A stretch of 64,000 nt of DNA from Lonicera japonica (lineage: Eukaryota; Streptophyta; Magnoliopsida; Dipsacales; Caprifoliaceae). The notes under the pieces are model-generated. The model was not told the DNA's origin. It worked only from the letters and a program-made list of their open reading frames with translations, and ran no database searches. Shown here piece after piece: positions 12,301-24,300 of this stretch. Location of the stretch: contig CM038464.1 of NCBI GenBank assembly GCA_021464415.1, positions 53,681,328 through 53,745,327 of the forward strand. The letters run 5' to 3'. The translations under genes and the position numbers were made by a program. Position 1 is the stretch's first letter. Each line of letters starts with the position of its first letter.

Positions 12301-15300
12301 TACCAAACACAACGGAACAGTACCAAACTGAACGGAATAAGTTGCAGAACCTTGAGACAATGGGAACTGGAGAGTTTGGTGGTGATTGGAGCATCCACGC
12401 GCCTCCACGCGGGGTGGAAGTCGACGGCGCGTGAGATCCACGCACGGGAAGGGGTGGCGCGTGTGAGCGCGTGTACTGACAGTTGCCGACGCTTCTTTCG
12501 GGGTTCTACTCGTCTCGAGATTCCGACCTAGGCTGCGTGGTCGGTTTCAGGAAAAGTCATGAATTACGCAACCAGTGACCAGGAAGGCAGCGGCAGCTAG
12601 GGTTTTGGGCGTGGGTAGGTAATGGCGGCGGCTAGGGTTTTTTTGATCCGACCTAAGGTACGGGTAGTCTTAACCCGCTCTGATACCATATAGAAATAGA
12701 GAGAAATATATCTTTTATTCCATAATCATAAAGAATGAATACCAGGCACATTATATAGGCAATAACATCCTAACTTACCTAAAATACCTATTAAGGTGGG
12801 ATTCTACCAAAAACAAAATAACACAAATAAATAACTAGACTAAATAATATTGAATTATCAATACTTTCTTATTGTTGTTTGCAGCTTTATCAATATGGCT
12901 TGCTTGTGAAGAATTATTGATCGTTATATTGTTGCTTTTGTTTTGTTCTTTTAAATAGTTTGATTTAGCATAGGTTTTAATTTAAAAAGAAATTCTTCTG
13001 TTACAATTTTTGCTTATGTTTCTTAGGAATATGTGAGCAACTACTTAAATGCACTTGATTAATGCCATTCATCCAGACAGTTTTTATGAGAATTATATTC
13101 TATTTGCCTCTGGTATGGAGTGCGATTTGGATGGGAGAGAGTGTCGTGGATGGGTCATTTGGTACTTATTTTCTTTGTATAAGGGTTGAGGCAAAAACAA
13201 TTTGTTCATGTGCTCTCATTACTGAAAATTTGGTTTTTACTATTCAAAAATAAAAAGCGACAGAAATAGCCTCTTTATCTTTATGTGGGAGGGTAAAACT
13301 GCGTACATATTGTGGCCCTTGTTTGTGGTAGTGACAGCCTTGTGACTGGGCTGGCCTTTATCTATATAGTAAGGGGACGCATTTTTTTCCCACTATTCAC
13401 TTAATCATGGCCACACAATTTGGTTTTGTGTACTTCCAAGAAAGACGTATATGAACCTATGACACACTAGACATACCCATTCTCCCCATCTTTCTCCCTC
13501 CTTTTAATCTCACACTCTCTCTCACATCTCTTTGACTTGCTGTATTTCATTACTCCCATCCCTCAACTCCCTTCTCAAATCCTCTCTTTTTAAAATCTCC
13601 ATTTAGAAGTCAAGTTAGTACTAAATTCTGATTAGTTTTTGTTTATGTAATTATGTTGATTGATAGTGGCCATGAGTGATGGCATTATGTTATTTTTTTT
13701 AGTACATTATTTTTATTTATACAAGAACAAAAAAATTTGTAGTTAAAATTTAACTTTAATTTATCAAAATAAACCTCAATTCAAATTTTAATGAAAATTT
13801 TACGTACTATCATTTTCTAAATTTTTATTTAATTGCGGGACGCCCACTAAAACCAACATTTTCTTCTAATACCATTTGAAAATATATTTTCCGAAAACAA
13901 ACTTTATAATTTAATATTATATTACAACAGACGTGGGAGTAAATTTTGCCTTTTACACCTTTTTTATTATCTGTTTCATGCACTATCTGTTTATACACAA
14001 TTGGCAATAAAATGTTCTCTCAAAATACATACTCATGCACATCACAATTTTATGCCTCATTTCTCTTTCCCATTACCATTTTTTTTTTCATTTTAACATG
14101 CTGAGCATCATGGGAAACCCCAGGATACATATTTGGTTAAGGGTCCAATTTTTATAAATTTACTCTGCTCATCTACATGTTCTTACTGTTTTCGATTTTG
14201 TACATGTAGGTTGGGAGATGTTTTGACTTCCTTGACCTCAAAGAAGGATACCGTTCCTTACGAGAACTCAACACTTACAAAAACTCTTGCAGACTCACTA
14301 GGTACTCATTAGTCATTCCTCCTTGTGTGCATGAAATTGTGAAAGCATTTCAACCCAGCATAGGCCAGTAGTTGTAATAAGAAAGATGCAGTCTTAATTT
14401 TCTTGAAGAGATTCACCAGAACAGTTTTTGTTTTTCTCATTTTAACTGGGAGGTAAAATAGAGAAATATTTTACTAGTTGATATACCTGACAACTATAAA
14501 CTTTGGAAGCTTTTGGTATAGATATTAATATATTAACTTTGGAAGCTTTTGGTATAGATATTAATATATTGTGAATTCTCTCTTTCTTTCTGAATTTTTA
14601 ACAAAATTATGGGGAAGGGCAATCTAAGAGATGTGATACCGTTCATCTTTGCTTACGCGAAATTTTGAAGTCAAATAAATAGTTTCTCTTTGACGGTGTT
14701 AAAATGCATTGCTCAAGCTGTATTTATCATTTGAAGTCCTTAGTGTTTTCCGGGTTGATTTTTGTCCCTTGTTAGGGGTAAACGGATGGGACGGGATCGG
14801 ATACCACACTTTCCATCATCCTTATCTTTTTTAAATATACTATCCAAATCCTTATCTATATCCCTTTTGATAGTACGTTCAATTATTCTCATCCTTATCC
14901 TATCGGATTCTCGGATTCAGATAATATCCCTATCCATTTTTCTATACAACTATAGATATTTTACCCTTTTTTTGGTTAATAAAAAAATTAGCAAAATCTT
15001 AAAAATATATTTATCTATGTGATTTATTGATTACGACAATATATTTAAAAAGTTATAGCTCGAAAAGTAAAACGAAGCATTGCAAAACTTGTTAAAATAA
15101 AGACCAACATTTTATGGTAAACTTTGAACTCAAACAATGAATTTCTTTTGTTTATCATATATAACCCAATAAGATTCACATTAGGTTACAAGATTACGAC
15201 CCAAACCAAAGTTGAAATCATTAACATTTTATATGGTCTTGAACATTTCATGCTAGCAAATCACGTATGTTGTAAATACGACTTAGTTCTTTTTTTTATT

Positions 15301-18300
15301 AGTTTCTATGCCCATTTTTTTTGTTTCGTTTAAAATGTTTTGGTGAATTGGGTTAGCTTGTAAACACTAGACTAATACAGTCCGGTTTTTTTTAATGGCG
15401 AGAGAATATATATGTATATACACATTACATATACTAAATTATAGCTTCTACGGATATTCGGTAAAACGGATATGAATTATCCAGGTCGGATACTATTATT
15501 ATCCTTATCCATATCCGTTTCCTCAAACATTTGAAAACACTATCCAAATCCTCGTTTTCGAATATCCATTCGGGTAAATATCTACAAAATTCGAGTTCGA
15601 ATACATATTTGGATTTTCGAACAACCATTTACACCCCTAGGGAGTTATATAATTTCTTTTTGTCCCTTGGTTGAGGTATAGTTTGTATCTACTATATGTC
15701 TCAATCTTCCAAGTTTTTCTCTCTCAAAGGTTGAGTATAAAAATGACGGTCAAGTCTTTGTTATACAAAGAGAGGGGAAAAAATCAAAAGAGAACAAAAG
15801 TTCCAGTAATGCTTCCTACGCACTCCTATGGGGACTACAATATCATCGAATCACAAGTAATAGTACTTCCAACAATTCTTGCAAGAAATAATAAAATTTG
15901 AAAATATTTGTCATGGTTCATGACATCATGTTAAATGAACATCTTTCTTAAATTTTTTTTCCCAAAGGAATGTCTAAGTCTCTTCATTTTTCTACAATAA
16001 CAAAGAAAGCTCCCCACCCCACCCCAAGTGTGATTCGATCCCGAAATCTCTTGGATCCGGGTGGGAGCCTTTACCTCTAGGCTAACCCACTTGCACTTAA
16101 AAGCTTAAACTGTTAGGTAATGGGCCAAAAGTATACATATGTTCTTACACACAATGCAACTCATGCTCACATAGAATGAGGTGCCTACCACTTTTGAGAT
16201 TTTCTTTACCAGGACATGTCTAACACATCGATCATACCCCTTATTCTTTGTGTAGACTGTAATCATACCCTATTTGCAATTTAGATCTCCTGTTACATGT
16301 GAGATAGACTTGCATAGTGTTCCACAAATTGCTTTTGATTTTTATTTTTCATATAGAATTGTTCTTTTGGTTGTTCTAATTCTCCTTTTCAATTTGTAAA
16401 CATTGAAATTTAAGTGATAAAACGTATCTTGATTCGCTTTCTATATTCTTCTTTGTGCAGGTGGAAGCTCGAAAAGTTTGTTGATTGTTAACATTTGTCC
16501 AAATGTTTCAAATTTGTCTGAGACACTGTCATCTCTCAGTTTCGCTTCCAGAGCTCGAAATGCTACACTAAGCCTAGGAAATCGAGATACAATCAAGAAG
16601 TGGAGGGATGTTGTAAGTTCTGCTATATCCATTTGCTGTTGACAATTTACGAAGTTGGGTTTACTTTAATCAACTTGTTCTTTCAGTTTCAACCAACTTT
16701 ACTGAACAATTTTATTGCCTTGCGTGTTGGTCCATCTACATGGCAAGCTTTGGCTCCTTCCCCAAACCAACAAGCATGTCATAATATTTTTTTTTTGTGT
16801 GCGTGTGTTTTCACATCTTAGGCAGAAACTTGCTTAGCCACCAATCAGTAATTAATAGCTATTTGACGGCTCATGGTCATATTGATGTGATGCCATATTC
16901 TTATGTTCAACTCTTGCTTGAAATTTTGAACTATATTTTGTAGGCAAATGATGCACGCAAGGAACTGTATGAAAAAGAAAAGGAAATTAATGATCTGAAG
17001 CAAGAGGTTGTGGAACTAAAACAATCACTTAAGCAAGCAAATGATCAGTGTGTCCTACTCTTCAATGAAGTTCAGAGGGCTTGGAAAGTTTCTTTTACAC
17101 TGCAGTCAGATTTAAAGGTATTTTCTACTGTTCCTGGTTTCCCCACTTCTTAATTTCTTCTTAAAATTGTTTGGTACCATTTTTGGAGATGAACTGCCAG
17201 AAGTTTATTAAGTCATTACTCCTCTCAAATCCATTTTGGTATGAAAAACAAAAGTAACACTGTTTAGTAGGTTGATGTGACCTCATAATTCAGGGGCCAG
17301 TTGAACACTCGAGTATTGATTCCCTATGTTCATGTGGCGTTGATCTTCTCGACCCCTTGCCCTAGGATTAGTCAATTGTATTTCTTGATGGGGCCTGAGG
17401 GTAGGGAGGGTATGTATGCCAAGAGGTTTGCCTAGAAGCCACCACCCTTGAAAGAGTGCGTAATAGCTCACTGATCGAGCTTTCCTTATGCATCCAGCTG
17501 CTTCACTAATGTGAATAGGTTATAAAGAAAAAAGGGTGTGTGGGGAATGTACTCTTATGCGCGTTCAGTGTTCCTTCTTTGAGTAGTTCAATGTGCTCAT
17601 CGGCACCTGACCTTGAGATGTCGATTGTCCAAGGCACATTAGCATATCTGATTGATGTCATTAGTGAAATTTATTATGGTGGATAATGTGTAGCTGATGC
17701 CTCATCAGATACAATAGCACATGACCATGTACTTGCGTCAAATGTTTCTTTTTGTACTTCTCATATATTATACAGCACAAGTATTTCGCAATGCCTAATA
17801 CTCCATTTTTCTCCTTGGGTATAGTCCGAAAATATTATGCTTGCTGAGAAGCATAAGATTGAGAATGATCAGAATGCTCAGCTTAGAAATCAAGTTGCCC
17901 AGCTGTTACAGTCAGAGCAAGATCAGAAATTGCAGATAAAACTTCGTGATTCAACTATTGAAACTTTACAGGTTGGTCTCTTACCCCTGGGTCTGGATAT
18001 TTTTGTTCTCCATTTAGATATTCGATAATTTTATCTTCTAGTTATTTTCATGCAATTGTCACAGATTTTATCATTCAAGCTATTATTGTTGCTTTCTTTC
18101 TTAAACATTGAAATATGTGACGAAGAGGGAGAAGGAGAGGGAGAGAAAGACCGAGTAAGATTGACTTGCACTCCTTTTATAGGGCTTCCTTGTGTACCTT
18201 TCTTTCTCTTGCCGAGGATCCTTGGCAGCCTCCACTTTGTTTCTCCTTTCTTCATTACTGAATTTTCTCATAAAAAAAAATAGAAATAAGGTGGAAATTG

Positions 18301-21300
18301 TTCATCTTCTTTCATTCCTTGTTAGTGGGCATCAGTGTTTTCTTCTTACAGGGTGTCTCTGGGAGATGCCTAGATTGGCGTCATATTCTTTGCGTCGTTT
18401 TGCGAGGGGGTCGTTTGAGGAGAGTGTAGATTGAAATTTTGTTATCCTGTTATCCCTCTTTGAACATATGGTTGAAGACTTGAAGTGCAATAGACACTTT
18501 TATGCTGGATTTGCTTTGAAGATCTTCACCTTTATGAGGCAGCTGAAGTTAATTCAAGAAAAAGCAGATCTCTGTTTATGCTGGAGGATGGAAATATGGA
18601 AGAATGCAATATACAAGCAAATAAAATGTTTTTATCCCCCCCTCCCTCCCCCTTTTTTTGTTTGTAGGGTGTCTTTGGTGATACCAAGATTGGTGTAAGA
18701 TTTCCTCCCTTATTAGAGCGGATTTTATCGGGGAGAAATGAGTACTGAAACTTGGGTGGAGTCTCCGTTATGGCTGTGGTTGAACATATGGTTACTTTGT
18801 TAAATAACCTTTATCATTAAAAAACTCATCATTGAGATAATTGTCTACTCTCTCAGTCAAATGTTATTCTACTTGCTGCTTGCTTTATATGCAAAGCACT
18901 TCTTTCATCATACAATTGTTCTAGCCCTTTTCAGATTTTCTTCTATTTGTTTCCTTTTTATATGCAACGCCAGATGGATTTAATTGAGTAGATGCTACTT
19001 GTGAAAATTCCTCATCACCATCTCTTTTCCTGTTCAACTAATGACTTCCTAGTTGTTGATGATATTAATAACTTCTTCGGGCACCTCTCTGGTGTAGGCT
19101 AAAATAAAGAGCATCGAATCGGAGCTAAATGAAGCCCTTAATTCTCGTGAGGCTACTTCAACGATTGGATCGGTATCATCTCCCACTGCTCAGTCAAATT
19201 CCAATGCAACAGTGGAAGGCATGGATTCTGTTTCTGTTACCAAGAAACTTGAAGAAGAACTCAAAAAACGTGACGCACTTATCGAGGTTTGCTGTTCTCA
19301 ATATCTTATTATCTATAATTTTGGGGTATTTTTATTTTGGTGACTGTTGATAACATCAAAAGTTAACTTGTTTTGAGTGCTTAGCCGATCGTCACAGTAT
19401 AGAGATCGTATGTTTTGACTTCTTTTTGCATCTAGGCATTTTACTGACTCGATCACATGTTTCTTACATTGTGAACTAACATTACGCACTTAAAACTTTA
19501 TTTACATTTTGGGCCAATTCTAGTTTGTTGTGTGGCTGTCAAATCGAGAATTTTCTTGTAAATAAAAAAAATGCATGAAATGTGTGTAGTGAATCGCCTT
19601 TTTTATTTAAGTGTAAGATTTGGTAAAAAAATGGTAAAATAATGTATAAATATGTCAATGAGGCACAATATATCAAATAATAAGACACTATCACCTGAAA
19701 TTATGGAATCTATGGATCCGTATCATGAATCGTAAATTGTATGATGTACGATGTTTTATGTTCATTTTGGGCTTCTCTTATTTTTTCCATTAATCCTGAT
19801 TTCGGAGTCCGGGTGTTGATTCTCTCCTGGCCCAGATTACGAAATAGATTTATTATCTGCAGATTCCTGAATCTTTCATATCCCTTCTTTTTTGAAATTT
19901 ATACATTTCATTCTCCTATTCTTGAACATGCATGTATTAATTTGCAGAGGTTGCATGAGGAAAACGAGAAATTGTTTGATAGACTGACAGAAAAAGCAAG
20001 TTCAGTTGGAGCACCACAGGTTTATTTATTTACTATTTATCTGCCTTTGTTCAGAAATTCTTATTATGATATTCTGATTCTTCATCCATTATAATTCCGG
20101 ACTAGTATATTGCAGACATGTGAGATGCTCTCTAATTCAAATATTAAGACTGGTTAAATACTAAGCTAATGTCATTCAGTCCCTCTCCCTTCCTTTAGAT
20201 GAGTCGATTATAAACTTTTTGTATGGTATTAGTTCCAGATATGTTTGATTTTCGAACTGGGATTCTTAGTCCGAGAAGGAGGCGGGTGTATTTGATTCCA
20301 TGTTCCAGAGTCATTGATATAACTTTGGCATGTCTTTCTACATTGGACGGAGGAGTTCTTCTCCAAATTTCTCACTGTGATATCTTTCTCTCAGGTGTCA
20401 AGTCCATCGCCCAAAGGACCAACCAATGTTCAGTCTCGGGATGTGGCCAAGTATATTTTCTAGACTAGTTTGAGATTGATTGCAATATTTTCAATATTTT
20501 GTTCACCTTTTACCTTTTTTGGTTTTTTTTTTACTTCGCCCCCTGTTCTTAATGCAAAATTAGACTATCCCCCTCGTTCAATAATCATTAGACTTTGCCA
20601 CCTATGAGCAGGAGAATCTCAAAGAATTATGTCAAAAAGGGGGCAATGTCTTAACGTAATCCTTTGACATAACCTCCCGTTTTACGTAATTCTTTGAGAT
20701 TCCTCCCGCATGCAGAGGGCAAAGTCAAAAGAGCCCTACCTTTTTCACCTTTGCTTTGTGGATTGCAATTAACTCTGTTTGCTTAAAATTCCTTTTCAGG
20801 AATGATAGTAATAGTAAAGGACGCTCTCTTGATGTTCTCTCGTTGCCTTCCCCCACGGATAAGATTGAGGGCACTGTTGCTTTGGTCAAGTCAGGTACTG
20901 AAAAGACGAAGACAACCCCAGCTGGAGAGTATCTTACATCTGCTCTTAATGACTTTGATCCTGAACAACATGAAAGTCTTGCCGCTGTTTCTGATGGAGC
21001 AAACAAGTTGTTGATGCTGGTATGGTTAGTGGTCATTTCATTGTTCACTGTGGAATGGAAACTGTTTATGTTGGAACCTCATTATCATATTTATTATTAT
21101 AGGTTATCAGGTGTTATTAGGTATCTATATAAGGTATTTTATAGATTTAGTTTTCAATTAGGACTTCGCCACAGGTTATTTTGTCTTTTTTGATCTTTTT
21201 ATTTATGAGATAATGGGTTGTAGGGCCTCACTTTGTAATGTTTTATAACTTTAAGGACGGACTCATGTTTAATAAAGGGAGTAGTACTAATTTCATAATT

Positions 21301-24300
21301 TGTTTTTACAATAAGGACACTTTTCATAATATTAATTTATTTTAAGGAAAATGGTAAATGCTGATGGACAAATATACCCCTAATTAAAAAGTTGATGTGC
21401 CCATACCCATTAACCTTTTCCATTGTATCAACGTTGTTCTCATCTTCTTTCTTTTTTTCCTCTTTAGTTTTTCACTTATTCTCTCTTTGCTTCTTCAATC
21501 CCACCGACCATTGTTGCCGCCATAACTCCACTATCACCACCACAGCCCCATCGTCCCCCCCATCACCATTACCCGGTTGAATATATGCATGTTCATATCT
21601 GTAATATTTTGAATATAATTACATAGATTTTACATTTTTATGTTTAGATCTATACATGCATTTTTTTATATATATGTGTACCATTTGTGTATATATGTTT
21701 AATATATACATATATATAGATATGTGTGTAGGGTTTGTTGATGAATAAACTGAATATATGTGTATTTATGTTGATTAATAAACATAAACATATATGCTCT
21801 GTTTTTATTGCGTTGAAGTTGTTTGAACAGTACTCTTAATTTGTTGATGGACATGTGGTGCTAAAATTGTTTTAGCACCTCCAGTTTAGTTATATGTGTT
21901 CACATGTGGTGCTAAAACCCTTTTAGCACCATTTTAGTGTTGGACAATTGGTGCTAAAATTGTTTTAGCACCATGTGATTAGTTACTTTGGACAAAAATT
22001 GTGCTAAATCTGTTTTAGCACCTTTGAATTTCGTTGTTCTTTGTTTTCTATTAGTGCTAAATCTGCTTTAGCACCTTGATCTGTAGCATTCGATGGGTGC
22101 TAAATTTGTTTTATGTGATGCTAAAACCTTTTTAACACTATTCTAGTGTTGGACAATTGGCGCTAAAATTGTTTTATCACCATGTGATTAGTTACTTTAG
22201 ACAAAAATGGTGCTAAATCTATTTTAGCACCTTTGAATTTCGTTGTTCTTTGTTTTCTATTGGTGCTAAATCTGTTTTAGCACTATGTAAATAGTTACTA
22301 TGTTCTAGAGAATTGGTGCTAAATCTGTTTCAGCACCTTGATGTGTAGCATTGGATGGGTATTAAATCTGTTTTAGCACCTTCAGTTTAGTTATATGTGT
22401 TCACTTGTGGTGCTAAAACCTTTTTAACACCATTCTAGTGTTGGACAATTGGTGCTAAAATTGTTTTAGTATCATGTGATTAGTTACTTTGGACAAAAAT
22501 GGTGCTAAATCTGTTTTGCACCTTTGAATTTCTTTATTCTTTGTTTTCTTTTGGTACTAGATCTGATTTAGCACCATGTAAATAGTTACTATATTGGTGC
22601 TAAATTTGTTTTAGCACCTTGATGTGTAGCATTGGATGAGTGCTAAATCTGTTTTAGTACCTTGATGTGTAGCATTGGATGGGTACTAAATCTGTTTTAG
22701 CACCTTCAGTTTAGTTATATGTGTTCACCTGTTGTGCTAAAATCTTTTTAGCATCATTCTAGTGTTGAACAATTGGTGCTAAAACTGTTTTAGCACCATG
22801 TGATTAGTTACTTTGGACAAAAATGGTACTAAATCTGTTTTAGCACCATGTGAATAGTTAGTATGTTCTAGAGAATTAGTGCCGATGATCGACTGTTGTG
22901 GATTTTGAATTGTTTTGATCGGGATTGGTGCTAACTTTTTTTTGGAGACGTGAGATGTTATATTTAGGGTTATTGTGTTATTAGTTAAATAAGGAAGGGG
23001 CATTAGTGTCTTTTTCCTGCAGTGTCCTTAATTTACTATTCTAGTTTATAATGTGCCTTTGCAATTATGTTATTATTGGAATGGGCCCTTATGCCCAATT
23101 GCCTCTTTATTTATTTATTTTTGCTTTCTCATTGTAACCCTAATTCTTGTATACAAATATAATAAGATTCTTACCCTGCCAGTGTCTCCCATTATCTCCG
23201 TCATGACTATGCCAGCCTCCCTTGCTATAGATTCAAGCCTTGATGGGAGCGGCTGCTTGCCTTCTGCTTTCTGGTTTATTTTTGTATAGCTGGTTTCTAC
23301 TTTGTAGCTGTTTTTGTTTTTTGAATTGCAGCATGGACTCAGAGTGTTTCCTTTTAGTCCATGGTGCAATTTCTCCATACTTGTATATGGATATATGCTT
23401 TCATCTGATTGCTTTGGGGGTGGATTCTTTACACCTTCCGATTTGTATTTACAATGTGTTTTTTGAGTGGCTTTGGAGATGGGCCTTTTGTCATCTCCCT
23501 CCTTTTGTATCTTCTTCTTTTTTGGTTTTTATGGCATTGGTCTTTGTCTCCTTGGAGACTAAGAGGTTTCATTAAAAAAAAAAAAGAAGCTCTGCTCACT
23601 TCCAAAAAGTGTTCGTTGATTTGGTTCTCTGTTCAAATGGCCTTGTGACTTTTTAATTCACTAGTCACAATTTAACCAGGAAATTTGAGAAATGGAGCTG
23701 TTTCAACACTTTGCACGACTTGATTGAGTTGTCTTAGAAGAATTAGACTATATGGTGTTCCTGGTCCTAAATTCAATGCCCTTAAATTTGGTTAGTGATT
23801 AATAATTTTACGGATGCTTAGACTCTGATGGCGCTTGTGAATATCTTGGCATATCCAAGGACCAAGTAAAAGGATGTAGTGGTCATATATTGAAAGCGCT
23901 TACTTATCTATTGTCAGTTTCTGCTGCCTGTAAAAGCTTTGTAGTCACTTGTATCTATGTTTTCTTGTTTATTGGCACAGTTATTGATGGTCAGCATGCA
24001 TTTTATTGCTCCATTGATTGGTTAACAAAATTTATGGCAATGTTGCCTCATAAAATTTGAAAATTGTCAGTTGATTTTACAAATTTAGAAACCAGGGTCA
24101 AGTGGTGGGTGCATTGGATTAGCCAGCACAATTTTTTGTGCAGTCCTCTTGTTAAATCGTAATTTTTCTTTTATATTATAACAAGAAACTCATCATTGCA
24201 ATCTTGCAGGTTTTGGCTGCAGTCATTAAAGCAGGTGCTTCTAGAGAACATGAGATTCTTGCTGAAATTAGAGACGCTGTTTTTTCATTTATACGTAAAA

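Larger units (their letters stand above)
7511..12868 (-). mobile_element. Ty1/copia LTR retrotransposon in kinesin intron 8, with target duplication
   Basis: The element spans 7516-12863 (5348 bp) and is flanked by a perfect 5-bp target duplication, CTTTC (7511-7515 and 12864-12868). It has two 175-bp LTRs, a primer binding site and a polypurine tract, and is inserted antisense to the kinesin gene. The domain order on the minus strand is gag, protease, integrase, reverse transcriptase, RNase H, which is diagnostic of Ty1/copia. The LTRs differ at 3 of 175 positions, all C/T, so insertion is fairly recent. The coding region carries several nonsense codons and frameshifts, so this copy cannot act alone. 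LTR ends are TA...TA rather than TG...CA. Confidence 0.97.

Noticed and set aside
21857..22847. CRISPR-like array because of regular repeats and spacers
   Set aside because: This is a plant intron, the spacers are themselves repeated, and the repeats vary. It is a satellite or transposon array.
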